A DNA stretch of 64,000 bases, from contig NZ_SNXU01000001.1 of the NCBI RefSeq assembly GCF_004362515.1, positions 434,001 to 498,000 on the forward strand, read 5' to 3'. A program made the position numbers and the translations under genes. Origin of the DNA: Actinokineospora alba. Its GTDB lineage: Bacteria > Actinomycetota > Actinomycetes > Mycobacteriales > Pseudonocardiaceae. Numbering within the stretch: the first letter of the stretch is position 1; each line of letters opens with the position of its first letter. Positions 49,272 to 60,863 of this stretch are shown one piece after another. The notes beneath the pieces are model-generated. The model saw only the letters and a list, made by a program, of their open reading frames with translations. It searched no databases and was not told the DNA's origin.

Positions 49272-52136
49272 ATGGCCGGAAGGAGAATTCCCACGATTCG
49301 GCACGTGGCCGCCCTGGTGGGCCGCTCGGCCGAGTTGGCCGAAGTCGCGCTCACCGTCCGCAGACCGCCCTCGGTCGTGTTGGTGGAGGGTGAGGCCGGG
49401 GTGGGCAAGACCCGGCTGGTCCGCGAACTCGCCCGGGGCATCGACCCCAAGGGGCGGGCCGTGCTGTTCGGGACCTGCCAGCCGATGCGGGCGCCGCTGC
49501 CGTACGGCCCCGTGGTCGACATCCTCCGCGACACCCGGACGCTGCTCGAAGGGGTCGCCTCGAAGCTGAGCCCGCTGGCGGGCGCGTTGCGTCGGCTGTT
49601 GCCCGAGCTCGCGCCGCTGCTGCCCCCCGAGCCCGCGCGCGGCGACGTGGCCACCGAGCGGCACCAGGTGTTCCGCGCGGTGCGCGAGGTGCTCGCCGCC
49701 TACGGGCCCACGCTGCTGGTCGTCGAAGACGTGCACTGGGCCGACGAGGGCACCCAGGACCTGCTCCGGTTCCTGACCTGCCCGCCGACCCCGGACCTGT
49801 CGGTGGTCCTGACCTACCGCAGGGAGACCCAGCCCGGCAGGCACGGGTCGCTGCTCCCCGGCGGGGCGCACGTGCTGCTCGCCGAGGGCCGCAACACCCT
49901 GGTCCGGCTGCGCCCGTTGGAACCAGGGCACGTCGGCCAACTCGCCGCGGACCTGCTCGGCACCGAGCGGGTGGCCGACGACTTCGCGCGGGAGCTGCAT
50001 CGGCGGACCGCGGGCATCCCGTTCGTGGTGGAGGAACTGCTGCGTGAGGTCCGCGAGGGCGGGTTGGTGCCGCGGCCGCGGGCGCTCGACGAGGTCGACA
50101 TCCCGATCCTGCTGCGCGACACCCTGGCCGACCGCCTCGCCCGCCTCGGCCCGTCGGTCACCGTCGTCGTCCAAGCCGCCGCGGTGCTGGACACCGCCGC
50201 CACCGAAGCCGATCTGGCCGCGGTCGCGGGGCTGACCGAGGACGGCGTCGAGTCCGCGCTGACCCACGCGCTGGACGGCGCGGTGCTGCACGAGGTCGGC
50301 GCCGAACGCTACGCGCTGCGCCATCCGCTGGCGACGCAGGCGGTGTACGTGTCGATCCCGGGCCCGCTGCGCCGCCGCATGCACGCGCGGGCCGCCGAGC
50401 TGCTCGCCGCCGCCCCTGGGCCCGCGGTGGTCCGCCTCGCCCACCACTACCGGCAGGCCGGTGACCTGCCGACCTGGGTGCGCCGCACCCTGGCCGCGGT
50501 CGACCACGCCACCCAGGTCGGCGACACGGCGCTCGCCCTGCAGGTGCTCGAGGCCGCGCTCGCCGACGACGCGCTGCCCGTGCGGGACCGCAACACCCTC
50601 GCGGTGCGGCTGAGCCGGGTGGTGATCAACGGGATCGCGGGCAACAGCACCGTCGAGCGGCTGCGCAGCGTGCTGCGGGAGGAGACGCTCGGCCCCCGCG
50701 CGCGCGGGGAGGTGCGGCTCAACCTGGGCCTGTTGCTGATGAACCAGGTCGGCCGGATCGAGGACGCCCAAGGCGAGATCGAGATGGCTCTGCACGACCT
50801 GGACAGCCAGCCTGCCCTGGCCGCCCGCGGCTACGCGGCGCTCACCCTGCCGTTCACCGGGACCAGGCCGGTGCGCGACCACCAGCGCTGGCTCGCCGAG
50901 GCACTGCGGATCGCGGACTCGGCCACGGTCGACGACGAGCGGCTCATGGCCGTGCGGTCCAACGAGGTGACCGTGCTGGCGCAGTTGGGCGATCCCGCCG
51001 CGTGGGCCGCGGCCGAGCGGCTGCCCCGGCCCGGCCGCTCGGTCAAGATCGGCAGGCAGCTCGCCCGCGCCCACATCAACCTCGCCGACGCCGCCGCGTG
51101 GCTCGGGCACCACGACCGCGCCCGGGATTCCCTCGTCACCGGCCGCGAGTTGCTCTCCGACACCGGCGTGCCATTCCTGTCGATGCTGGCCACCGGCACC
51201 GAGCTGCGGCTGGACGCGGCGGGCGGCCGATGGGCGAGCCTGGAGCAGGACGCGGCGCAGCTCATCGACCAGGCCGGGGACATGGCCTACCTGGCCGCCG
51301 ACGCGTGGGTCGCCCTGGGCTGGCTGGCCATCGCCCGCGGCGACCGCGACACCGCGATCCGACACCTCGACCACGCCCACGCCGCGGCCCCCGAGCACGC
51401 ACCCATCTGCGCGGCGATCGCGGCGGGCCGGGTCACCATGGCGCTGACCCGCGGCGACGTGGCCGCGGCGGCGGTCGGGGCGGAGCGGGCGCTGAACGCC
51501 ATCCGGCACAAAGACAACTGGCTGTGGGCGGCCGACCTCCTCCCACCCGCCACCCGCGCGCTGCTGCGGACGGGGCGGGTCGCCCACGCGGAGGCCATCG
51601 TCGCCGAGTTCGACCAAGGGGTGTCGGGCCGGGACGCGCCGCTGGCGGCCGCCGCGCTCGACCTGTGCCGGGGGCTGCTCGCCACCGGGAGCGCGGCGGT
51701 GGACCGCTACACCCGCGCCGCCAAGCAGTACCAGGCCCTGCCGCAGCCGCACGCGGCCGCCGCGGCCTACGAACTCGCGGGCACCGCCGCGGTCGACCTG
51801 GGCGACATCCAGACCGCGCTGCCGCTGCTCGACGCCGCCGCGACCGTCTTCACCGAACTGGGCCTGGCCAAGGACGCCGCCCGGTGCGTCCGGCTGAGCC
51901 GCCGGTTCCGCCTGGGAACACCGCGCGGCCGCAAGAGCTACGGCGGCAACCTCTCACCCCGGGAACGCGAGGTCGTGCACCTGGTCGCGGCGGGCAGCAC
52001 CAACCGCCAGGTCGCCGAAGCCCTCTACCTCTCGACCCGGACGGTGGAGAAACACGTCGCCCAGGCGATGCGCAAACTCGGTCTGAGCTCGCGGGCCGAG
52101 TTCGCGGCGGTGCCGCTCTCCGAACCGTGCGAATAA
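49272..52136 (+). CDS. Large ATP-binding LuxR regulator (LAL family)
   Basis: Regulator of 954 residues. The N-terminal AAA domain has Walker A GEAGVGKTRL and Walker B LLVVEDVHWAD; a long helical middle contains many Ala/Leu-rich TPR-like helices; a C-terminal LuxR helix-turn-helix has LSPREREVVHLVAAGSTNRQVAEAL and STRTVEKHV. This is the LAL layout of pathway activators. The start is uncertain: ATG 49272 has no good site; AAGGAG lies inside the frame at about 49280, which would suit a start nearer GTG 49305. Confidence 0.87.
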   Translation: MAGRRIPTIRHVAALVGRSAELAEVALTVRRPPSVVLVEGEAGVGKTRLVRELARGIDPKGRAVLFGTCQPMRAPLPYGPVVDILRDTRTLLEGVASKLSPLAGALRRLLPELAPLLPPEPARGDVATERHQVFRAVREVLAAYGPTLLVVEDVHWADEGTQDLLRFLTCPPTPDLSVVLTYRRETQPGRHGSLLPGGAHVLLAEGRNTLVRLRPLEPGHVGQLAADLLGTERVADDFARELHRRTAGIPFVVEELLREVREGGLVPRPRALDEVDIPILLRDTLADRLARLGPSVTVVVQAAAVLDTAATEADLAAVAGLTEDGVESALTHALDGAVLHEVGAERYALRHPLATQAVYVSIPGPLRRRMHARAAELLAAAPGPAVVRLAHHYRQAGDLPTWVRRTLAAVDHATQVGDTALALQVLEAALADDALPVRDRNTLAVRLSRVVINGIAGNSTVERLRSVLREETLGPRARGEVRLNLGLLLMNQVGRIEDAQGEIEMALHDLDSQPALAARGYAALTLPFTGTRPVRDHQRWLAEALRIADSATVDDERLMAVRSNEVTVLAQLGDPAAWAAAERLPRPGRSVKIGRQLARAHINLADAAAWLGHHDRARDSLVTGRELLSDTGVPFLSMLATGTELRLDAAGGRWASLEQDAAQLIDQAGDMAYLAADAWVALGWLAIARGDRDTAIRHLDHAHAAAPEHAPICAAIAAGRVTMALTRGDVAAAAVGAERALNAIRHKDNWLWAADLLPPATRALLRTGRVAHAEAIVAEFDQGVSGRDAPLAAAALDLCRGLLATGSAAVDRYTRAAKQYQALPQPHAAAAAYELAGTAAVDLGDIQTALPLLDAAATVFTELGLAKDAARCVRLSRRFRLGTPRGRKSYGGNLSPREREVVHLVAAGSTNRQVAEALYLSTRTVEKHVAQAMRKLGLSSRAEFAAVPLSEPCE

Positions 52137-52138
52137 GG

Positions 52139-52172
52139 CGATACCGCCCCCGCTGGTTCGGGGGCGGTATCG
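52139..52172. terminator. Bidirectional terminator, 14-bp stem
   Basis: Perfect 14-base inverted repeat (52139-52152 with 52159-52172) and 6-base loop between the convergent LAL regulator and copA genes. Confidence 0.85.
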
Positions 52173-52189
52173 CCGGTGGGCCGATCCCG

Positions 52190-54424
<2,235 letters not shown>

Positions 54425-54442
54425 GTCCGCTCCTCTCGTGCG

Positions 54443-55405
54443 TCAGTTGTGGCCGTGGCCGGGCGCGTCCGAATGGGACGCACTGGGCACAGTGGACGGT
54501 GTGGATGGCACGGCGCCTTGGGATTTGTCCGCTGTGGACACGGTGAACTCCGCCGTGCGCACCTTGCCCTCGTGCTGGAAGTCGAGGAACAGCCGGTAGG
54601 TCGCGGTGGTCGGCACCTCGGCGAAGAACACGACTTCCGGTCCCGGCTGGGTCTTGCCGTCGCCGGGCGTGCCTTCCGGGTGCACGTGCAGGTACGCGAG
54701 GTCGCCTTCGCGGAGCGCGACCAGGTGCCCGTACGACCCGAGATAGGGCTGCAAGTCGGTGACCGGCTTGCCATCCTTGGCGACGGACAGGGTCACCTTC
54801 GAGGACGAGCCCGCCACCAGATCTCCGGTTAGGCGCACCTCGTAGCCGTCCACTGTGGCCACTCGCGACTCGGGGTGCGTCACCGGTTCGACAGCGCCGG
54901 GCACCGCGAGGTCCACGCCGAGGGTCATCCCCTCGCCGCCGGACGGGGTGAAGTCGGCGAACGCCCGGTAGCTGCCCGGCTTGGCCAGGTTCAGCCGGAC
55001 GGCCCAGGTTCCATCGGGAGCCATTTCCGGGTGGACGTGCTGGAAGCCCGCGGTGTCGCGGCGCACCACGATGAGGTGCAGCCGCTTCTCGTGCTCGATG
55101 TCGAACGCGGTGACCGCTTGTCCGCCTGCTTTGGTGATCCGGAAGGAGAAAGGCTGGCCAGGGCCCGCGGGCAGCGTCGCGTGGGTGGGCGTGAAGGTGT
55201 ATCCGCCCCTGGACGACGACAGCCCTTCGGGCAGGTCGTGCGGCGTGCTCGCCGGGACAGTGTCGCCGTGGGTCTCCCCGTGCGCCTGAGCCCGCGCGGC
55301 GGGCTCGGCGGAGAAGGGACCGACAGCGGTGCCGATCGCCCAGGCGCCGGTGGCGACCAGGACGAGCGCCGCACCGTAGGCGGTGAGCTTCGCTGGAGTC
55401 TTCAT
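54443..55405 (-). CDS. Exported, membrane-anchored metal-binding protein of the copper operon
   Basis: Protein of 320 residues with an N-terminal signal anchor (YGAALVLVATGAWAIGTAV) and a long extracytoplasmic part. This part has His/Met-rich pieces (HLIVVRRDTAGFQHVHPEM; LAYLHVHPEG; a HGETHGD stretch; and an SHSDAPGHGHN tail) and two similar beta domains, so it resembles a duplicated domain. Related copper-operon proteins have no settled name. Likely role: binding or delivery of copper outside the membrane. It lies 18 bases before copA and is read with it. Confidence 0.82.
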   Translation of the reverse strand: MKTPAKLTAYGAALVLVATGAWAIGTAVGPFSAEPAARAQAHGETHGDTVPASTPHDLPEGLSSSRGGYTFTPTHATLPAGPGQPFSFRITKAGGQAVTAFDIEHEKRLHLIVVRRDTAGFQHVHPEMAPDGTWAVRLNLAKPGSYRAFADFTPSGGEGMTLGVDLAVPGAVEPVTHPESRVATVDGYEVRLTGDLVAGSSSKVTLSVAKDGKPVTDLQPYLGSYGHLVALREGDLAYLHVHPEGTPGDGKTQPGPEVVFFAEVPTTATYRLFLDFQHEGKVRTAEFTVSTADKSQGAVPSTPSTVPSASHSDAPGHGHN

Positions 55406-55433
55406 GTCTCTGCTTTCTGGCTTTGCCGCCGGT

Positions 55434-55643
55434 CTAGGCGGTCAGTTCGTAACCGGCTTCCGCTACTGCGGCGCGCACCTCGGCTTCGGCGAGGTCGCGG
55501 GTGCTCTCCACGGTGACCGCGCCGGTCGGGAGGTCGACTTTGACCGACGTGACACCGTCGATGCGGCCGACTTCGTCCCGAACGGACTGGACACAGTGGC
55601 CACAGGTCATCCCGGTGACGGTGTAGGTGGTGGACTCGGACAT
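55434..55643 (-). CDS. copZ: Copper chaperone
   Basis: HMA-domain protein of 69 residues, the usual CopZ size. The metal motif GMTCGHC and the ferredoxin-like layout (VRDEVGRIDGVTSVKVDLPTG) are clear. It carries copper(I) to CopA. ATG at 55643 behind AAGGAG. It is the first gene after the CsoR-type box and starts the leftward operon. Confidence 0.92.
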   Translation of the reverse strand: MSESTTYTVTGMTCGHCVQSVRDEVGRIDGVTSVKVDLPTGAVTVESTRDLAEAEVRAAVAEAGYELTA

Positions 55644-55678
55644 CGCGGCACTCTCCTTCGGTTGAACTGGTCGCAACC

Positions 55679-55757
55679 ATACCCCCAGGGGGTATCAAAA
55701 ACAAGCTTGCCCACGACTCATCGCGGTGTTAGGTTCGAGATACCCCCTCAGGGTATG
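55679..55757. promoter_or_regulatory. Two CsoR-type copper boxes
   Basis: ATACCCCC-A-GGGGGTAT (55679-55695) is a perfect palindrome; a second, shorter box, ATACCC-CCTCA-GGGTAT, is at 55740-55756. Both have the look of CsoR operators. They lie in the divergent gap between copZ and the DUF4396 gene, so copper probably induces both directions. No csoR gene is in the window. Confidence 0.75.
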
Positions 55758-55781
55758 CACAACCAAGTTCAGGAGGCTCCG

Positions 55782-56291
55782 GTGTCCAGCGAAGAACATC
55801 AGCACATGGGTGCGCACGACCACGGCGCCATGGACCACAGCGCGATGGGGCACGGCCCCGTGAGCTGGCGGATGGCCGCGTCCGCCACGCTGCACTGCCT
55901 CACCGGCTGCGCCATCGGCGAGGTGCTCGGCATGGTGATCGGCACCGCGCTGGGCTGGGGGAATGTGGCCACGATCGTGCTCGCCGTCGTCCTCGCCTTC
56001 TTCTTCGGCTACGCACTGACGATGCGCGGCGTGCTGCGGGCGGGAGTCGGCTTCAAGCAGGCAGTCAAGGTCGCGCTCGCCGCCGACACCCTGTCCATCG
56101 CGGTGATGGAGGTCGTCGACAACGCCATCATGGTGGCCGTGCCGGGCGCCATGGAGGCAGGCGTGAACAGCCTGCTGTTCTGGGGCGCCCTCGCGTTCGC
56201 CCTGGGTGTGGCCTTCGTCGTCACCTGGCCGATCAACCGGTGGATGATCGGCCGCGGCCTGGGCCACGCCGTGGTCCACGCCTACCACTGA
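55782..56291 (+). CDS. DUF4396 membrane protein with His/Met-rich N-terminus
   Basis: Protein of 169 residues. A soluble N-terminus with HMGAHDHGAMDHSAMGHG can bind metal ions; about four hydrophobic segments follow, with TLHCLTGCAIGEVLG and a KQAVKVALAADTLSIAVMEVVDNA stretch. This fits the DUF4396 family, often found with copper genes; function unknown. The GTG at 55782 follows AGGAGG; an ATG at 55755 would overlap the second copper box. Confidence 0.85.
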   Translation: MSSEEHQHMGAHDHGAMDHSAMGHGPVSWRMAASATLHCLTGCAIGEVLGMVIGTALGWGNVATIVLAVVLAFFFGYALTMRGVLRAGVGFKQAVKVALAADTLSIAVMEVVDNAIMVAVPGAMEAGVNSLLFWGALAFALGVAFVVTWPINRWMIGRGLGHAVVHAYH

Positions 56292-56298
56292 GAGTCGC

Positions 56299-57303
56299 TC
56301 AGGTGACGGTGATGACCCCGGTGTACATCCCCATCGAGCACGAGTACTCGAGGGTGCCGGGTTCGAGCACACCGAGGTCGATGCGGGTCTCGCCGCTCAC
56401 CGGCAGCGTCTGCTCGATGCCGCGGGAGGGCACCACCAGCGCCCGCACGCAGCCCTTCGCGTTCTCCGAGCGCACCAGCAGGGTCGTCGGAACGCCCGCC
56501 CGCGCACCGACGTTGGGCGGGCGGTACGCGCCCGTGACGGCGACGATCTCGACGACCTGGGCGCCGTCGGTGATGGTGGCCGCTGTCTGGTCGACCGGCT
56601 CTTCGGAACTCATCAGCCTGCTCACGGCCAGCTCCAGGCCGCCGTTGACCGTGTACAGGCCGGTCAGCAGCAGAACCACGCCGGTGGCGATGGCCAGCCT
56701 GCCGCGCCAGGCGGTGGCGGCCTTGCGGGCGGCGTAGCCGAGGACGGCGAACAGCGGGCCGGTGCCGAGGACGAAGACCGCCATGGTCGCCGCACCGGCG
56801 AGGGCTGACCCGGACGCCAGGGCCAACGCCTCGACCGAGAGCGTCACCCCGCACGGGATGACCACCGTGGCGAACCCGAGGACAGCGGGCGCCAACGCGG
56901 CCTGCGAGCGCGACTGGTTGCGGACCATGCGCATCCAGGGCAGGGGCGGCATGACGACGATCCGCCGGAATCCGGGCACCCCGAGCTGCGAGAGCCCGAA
57001 AACGATGATCAGCGCCCCGGCGACGAACTGCAGCGTGGTCCGCGCACCGAGCGAGAGCTGGACGGCGCCGCCGATCGCGCCCAGCAGGGCGCCGAGCAGG
57101 GTGTGCGAGAGCAGTTTGCCCGCCATGAAGCCGCCGACGGGCGCGAGGTCGTCACCAAGGCGGGCGAGCGCGGTCTGCCCAGCGGGTGCCGCGTCATCGG
57201 GCCGCTGCCGGGCGATGAGACCCGCGAGCAGGCCGCCTTGCACTGCGGCGCAGGAGATCCCACCGGCCAGCAGGCCGGTGAGGAGTACGGCGAGAAGGTC
57301 CAC
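56299..57303 (-). CDS. TauE/SafE (UreH/DsbD-like) membrane protein with C-terminal cupredoxin-like domain
   Basis: Protein of 334 residues. Residues about 1-220 hold six hydrophobic segments with two Cys-containing motifs (GGISCAAVQGG and VIPCGVT), as in DsbD/CcdA-related transporters. Residues about 240-334 are an extracytoplasmic cupredoxin-like domain ending in EYSCSMGMYTGVI, with Cys/Met ligand candidates. The fusion suggests movement of copper or reducing power linked to copper loading outside. It converges with the DUF4396 gene with seven bases between stops. Confidence 0.85.
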   Translation of the reverse strand: MDLLAVLLTGLLAGGISCAAVQGGLLAGLIARQRPDDAAPAGQTALARLGDDLAPVGGFMAGKLLSHTLLGALLGAIGGAVQLSLGARTTLQFVAGALIIVFGLSQLGVPGFRRIVVMPPLPWMRMVRNQSRSQAALAPAVLGFATVVIPCGVTLSVEALALASGSALAGAATMAVFVLGTGPLFAVLGYAARKAATAWRGRLAIATGVVLLLTGLYTVNGGLELAVSRLMSSEEPVDQTAATITDGAQVVEIVAVTGAYRPPNVGARAGVPTTLLVRSENAKGCVRALVVPSRGIEQTLPVSGETRIDLGVLEPGTLEYSCSMGMYTGVITVT

Positions 57304-57373
57304 GGAAATGCCTTTCGGGGTTTGCGTGTCGAGTCGAGGTCGGCGGTCCGAACAGGTGTCGGACGGACCTCTC

Positions 57374-58021
57374 CTACGTACGCAGCACGCAGAGGCGAAC
57401 CGGATCCGGACTAGGCCAGGCCAGACTCGCGACGGCGGTGGGGACCCTGCCCATCAACGCCCGAACCTCCACGGCGCGCGGCTGCCCGAGCCGCACCAGC
57501 GCCAGCAGGACGGCCACCGCCACGGACACGCAGAGGGCGACAAGCCCGGTCGAACCGGACTCCGCGGGCGAACCGCTGTGCGCGGCCGGATCGACCACCG
57601 GCCGGTGCTCCACCGACCGGTGCCTTATCGAATCGGTGCCGCCGAGGTGAGCGCCCTGATCGGCGACCGACCGGAACACTCTCCCAGCAGCACCGCCGTA
57701 ATGCCCCGCCTGACCGGCAACCAACTCGCTCCCCGACCCGGCCCCACCATGGCCGGCGGCCTGAGCGACAACCGGCCGGAGCGCCACCAGAGCGGCCGCG
57801 GCGCGGTGGGTGGGCTGCTCGGCGGTTGGTCGGTGTCCCGTTCGGGCGGTCCCGCCGTGGTGCGCGCCGTGGCTGTCGGCGTCTGTCGTCGCGAGGGGGA
57901 AGGTGGTCTCGGCGGCGGCTGCGCAGTGCGAGCCCAGCGTCGCCGCCGCGGCGAGTAGGAGGGTGACCATCAGCCCGGCGAGGGACGCTCGCCGGGGTCG
58001 ATTGATCTTCGCCGCGGACAC
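57374..58021 (-). CDS. His-rich membrane/exported protein (DUF6153-like)
   Basis: Protein of 215 residues with an N-terminal hydrophobic segment after a basic start (KINRPRRASLAGLMVTLLLAAA), a His-rich middle (DSHGAHHGGTARTGH) and a second hydrophobic segment near the end, finishing in DPVRLCVLRT. The two helices, His-rich middle and Cys-containing tail recall DUF6153 proteins, which sit next to DUF305 genes, as here. The GTG at 58021 is chosen because of the basic N-terminus; an ATG at 57970 is the alternative. Moderately sure that it is a real gene. Confidence 0.6.
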   Translation of the reverse strand: MSAAKINRPRRASLAGLMVTLLLAAAATLGSHCAAAAETTFPLATTDADSHGAHHGGTARTGHRPTAEQPTHRAAAALVALRPVVAQAAGHGGAGSGSELVAGQAGHYGGAAGRVFRSVADQGAHLGGTDSIRHRSVEHRPVVDPAAHSGSPAESGSTGLVALCVSVAVAVLLALVRLGQPRAVEVRALMGRVPTAVASLAWPSPDPVRLCVLRT

Positions 58022-58153
58022 CCCGCCAGGGTACGGGCGCCGGGGTCGCGCGCGGAACCGCGCATCCTTCCCACTTGCTTCCCGGAGCGCCGGGTGCGGT
58101 GAGCGGGGATAATTCGAGCAGCGTCGCCGACAGCGCGGTCTTGGAGTGCGGAC

Positions 58154-58723
58154 ATGAGCAGAATCGGGATGGCATTCGCCGCGATCGCCCTCGCCGCCCT
58201 GGTCAGCGGCTGCGGTGACACTCCGCACGAGCCCACAGGCCCCCACTCGGCCCCCTCCGACGCGCGGAGCACCCACAACGAGCAGGACCTCACCTTCGCC
58301 ACCGACATGATCGCCCACCACACCCAGGCGATCGACATGGCGAAACTGGTGCCGTCGCGGTCCACGGACCCCAAGATGCTGAAACTGGCAGGCAGCGTCG
58401 AGCAGGCGCAGACCCCGGAGATCGAGAAGATGCGGGAGTGGCTCAGCGAGTGGGGCGCACCCACCGCGGGCCACGGAGAGGCCCATCCATCCATGCCGGG
58501 GATGATGACGTCCGAGGAACTGGACGCGCTCCGAGCACTGACCGGCGCTGACTTCGACCGTCGGTGGCTGGAAATGATGATCCGGCACCACCAGGGAGCC
58601 ATCGATATGGCCGAGGTGGAGTTGGAGATGGGGCACAGCGACGTCGCCAAGGCGCTGGCCCAGCAGATCATCGACAGCCAACGCGCTGAGATGACACAGA
58701 TGCAGGAGCTGCTCCAGGCCTGA
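58154..58723 (+). CDS. DUF305 lipoprotein
   Basis: Protein of 189 residues with a lipoprotein signal ending in the lipobox VSGC (near residue 19) and two DUF305 repeats: MIAHHTQAIDMA and MMIRHHQGAIDMAEVELEMG. The paired His-His and Met residues suggest metal binding, and DUF305 genes are common in copper islands. The ATG at 58154 has GGAG eight bases upstream. Its stop codon lies exactly at the beginning of the 82-base repeat array. Confidence 0.9.
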   Translation: MSRIGMAFAAIALAALVSGCGDTPHEPTGPHSAPSDARSTHNEQDLTFATDMIAHHTQAIDMAKLVPSRSTDPKMLKLAGSVEQAQTPEIEKMREWLSEWGAPTAGHGEAHPSMPGMMTSEELDALRALTGADFDRRWLEMMIRHHQGAIDMAEVELEMGHSDVAKALAQQIIDSQRAEMTQMQELLQA

Positions 58724-59127
58724 TCGAGCCGTCAAGACCTGGGCACCAGTCACCTACAGAAGAACAGCAGGGCACTAATCAGCCTGGACCGAAGCGGATC
58801 GGAGCCGTCACGACCCGGGCACCGATCACCTCAAGGACAGCGGGGCGCCAGTCACCCAGGGCCGCAGCGGGCCGGAGACATCGAGCCGTCACGACCCGGG
58901 CACCGATCACCTACGCGAGGACAACAGGGCGCCAGTCAGCCTGAGCCGAGGCTAGCCGGAGACATCGAGCCGCCTAGACCGGGCACCATTCACCCACGGA
59001 AGAACAGCGGAGCACCAATAAGCCAGGGCCGCAGCGGACCGGAGACATCGAGCCGCCAAGACCCAGGCACCAATCACCCACGCAAGAACAGCAGAGTGCC
59101 GGTCAGCCTGAGCAGCGGGTCGGAGAC
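58723..59127. repeat. Five tandem copies of a degenerate repeat of about 82 bp
   Basis: Copies at 58723-58797, 58798-58879, 58880-58963, 58964-59046 and 59047-59127, each starting near ATCGAGCCGTCACGACC and containing GGGCACC and ATCACC blocks. On the minus strand most copies can be read as a similar short C-terminal end followed by a stop, as if the end of a gene and its downstream bases had been copied. From 59128 to 59405 I see no certain gene. Confidence 0.8.
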
Positions 59128-59405
59128 GGCGAACTCAGCCCAGGCCCCGGCCGCTCGAAGCCACCGGTCGCCGAGGCGCCGACCAAGGCCGTCGCGCCCG
59201 CCGGGCACACCACTTTCTCGCAGCCCACCACGGCGGCGCGCGGTCGGGGCGAGCCCAGTAGCGCCGTGCGCAGTGCCTGTCGCCACGGACCCGAAGGCCG
59301 CGGCCAGCGGTGTGCTCGCGTTGCGGCCACCATCGGCAAGAACGTATGGACCCAGCACCAACGGCCGCCGCGCGATCGAGTTCCTGTTTCTGCCGCGGCA
59401 ACGAC

Positions 59406-59906
59406 CTATGGCACCGCCCGACGCGCGCGCCCGAAACCGGTCACTCCGCGAGGTTTGAACACCGCCAACACCGTCGCCGCGAGCAGCACCATCAACGCCA
59501 GAGCCGAATGTAAGACGTGGGTCGAATCCCGCAGGACAGCCACGTCCGACACCGTCGGCGCGAGGTCGGCGAAGTGGCCGATCGACCTGGTGTAAAGCAA
59601 AAGCAAGGTGGTCGCGACTAAGTTCAGCACCAGTTTGAACAACACCCAGTAGTGCCGCACCAACCCCCAAGGCCCGCCCAACGCCGAGATCACCCCCGTG
59701 AGCAGTGACCCGAGGCTCAACGGCACCACCGCCGCCCACATCACCTGCTCCATCAGCGGATACGCCCCGCGCACCAGGGCGACATCCGTGCTCCGAAGAG
59801 CCGCGATGGCGAGCACCAGGTATGCCGCGACCGCCCCCAGCCACCCGACCGAGGCCACGACGTGCAGGGTGAGCGCGGCCTTCCGCGTCCGCGGGCCCAT
59901 CGTCAT
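59406..59906 (-). CDS. DUF2269-like membrane protein
   Basis: Membrane protein of 166 residues with four hydrophobic segments, beginning KAALTLHVVASVGWLGAV. His near the first helix and later SIGH and HVLH positions fit DUF2269-like proteins, whose function is unknown. Its ATG overlaps the stop of the upstream small gene (ATGA), so the two are coupled. They diverge from a TetR gene and probably answer to it. Confidence 0.82.
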   Translation of the reverse strand: MTMGPRTRKAALTLHVVASVGWLGAVAAYLVLAIAALRSTDVALVRGAYPLMEQVMWAAVVPLSLGSLLTGVISALGGPWGLVRHYWVLFKLVLNLVATTLLLLYTRSIGHFADLAPTVSDVAVLRDSTHVLHSALALMVLLAATVLAVFKPRGVTGFGRARRAVP

Positions 59907-60073
59907 GCGAGCACCGCCACGGCGGAGAGGTGCCTGCCTGGTCCGTGGTCGCCGCCGAGGACGCCCGTCGCCATGAGGATCACCAGCAGGGCGATGAGGG
60001 CGGCCACCGCGATGAGCGAGACCTTCACCCAGCGCGGGACGCCAGGTGGGTGGTCTTCCGGGTCGTGCGCCAT
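59903..60073 (-). CDS. Small single-helix membrane protein
   Basis: Protein of 56 residues with one membrane helix (WVKVSLIAVAALIALLVILMA) after an acidic, Pro-rich N-terminus. Function unknown. Coupled to the DUF2269-like gene by a four-base overlap; the TetR operator lies in front. Confidence 0.7.
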   Translation of the reverse strand: MAHDPEDHPPGVPRWVKVSLIAVAALIALLVILMATGVLGGDHGPGRHLSAVAVLA

Positions 60074-60089
60074 GGGTCCAGTTTTGCGA

Positions 60090-60100
60090 GACACTGTGTC
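60090..60100. promoter_or_regulatory. Candidate TetR operator
   Basis: Palindrome GACAC-T-GTGTC in the 75-base gap between the divergent small membrane gene and tetR-type gene; suited to autoregulation and control of the membrane operon. Confidence 0.5.
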
Positions 60101-60148
60101 GCTGTCAAGTCATCTTGTATCGCCATCGGCGAAACGTATGCTGGGCCC

Positions 60149-60739
60149 GTGCCCAAACTGTGGAGCGAGACGATCGAGGAGCACCGTCGCTCGGTGCGCG
60201 ACGCGACGCTGGACACCACGGCCGCGCTGGTGGCCCGGCACGGCTTGGCGGGCGTGACGATGTCGCAGGTCGCCAAGGAGACCGGGATCGGCCGGGCCAC
60301 GCTGTACAAGTACTTCCCGAGCGTCGAGTCGATCCTGCTCGCCTGGCACGAACGGCAGGTCACCGACCACCTGGCGCACCTGGCGGTCATCCGCGACCGG
60401 GCGGGCGAGGACCCGGGCAAACGGCTCGCCGCGGTCCTCGAGGCCTACGCCGTGATCAACCACCACCGGTCGCTGCACGGCAGGCAGCCCCACGGCGCCG
60501 AATTCGCGGAGTTCCTGCACGCGGGCTCGCGGGTCGCGAGCGGCCACGCCCGGCTGCGGACCATGATCGCCGACCTGCTGCGCGCCGCCGCGGACAGCGG
60601 GGACGTGCGCGCCGACGTCTCCCCGGACGAACTGGCGTCGTTCTGCCTGCACGCTCTCAACGCCGCGACCGAGGCCCCGGCCAAGGCGGCGGCCCGCAGG
60701 CTGGTCACGGTCACGCTCGACGCGCTGCGACCACGCTGA
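60149..60739 (+). CDS. TetR-family regulator
   Basis: Regulator of 196 residues. The N-terminal TetR helix-turn-helix includes TTAALVARHGLAGVTMSQVAKETGIGRATLYKYFPS; the C-terminal helical domain should bind a ligand. The GTG at 60149 is the best start, though its ribosome binding site is weak. It diverges from the small membrane operon, and the palindrome at 60090-60100 lies between them. Confidence 0.9.
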   Translation: MPKLWSETIEEHRRSVRDATLDTTAALVARHGLAGVTMSQVAKETGIGRATLYKYFPSVESILLAWHERQVTDHLAHLAVIRDRAGEDPGKRLAAVLEAYAVINHHRSLHGRQPHGAEFAEFLHAGSRVASGHARLRTMIADLLRAAADSGDVRADVSPDELASFCLHALNAATEAPAKAAARRLVTVTLDALRPR

Positions 60740-60863
60740 CCCCTATTCTCGGTATAGCGGCGATTGATACCCATGTCGCTATAGGGGGCGACCCCGACCT
60801 CTCCACCAGGATGGTCTTGACTCGGCGCGCGGCGCCGACTCCTCGACCTGCTTGGGAGACGAT

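Noticed and set aside
59074..59405. Possible short minus-strand gene or remnant ending at 59074
   Set aside because: The last 40 codons look somewhat gene-like, but there is no start codon with a ribosome binding site, codon bias is weak, and the end lies in the repeat array.
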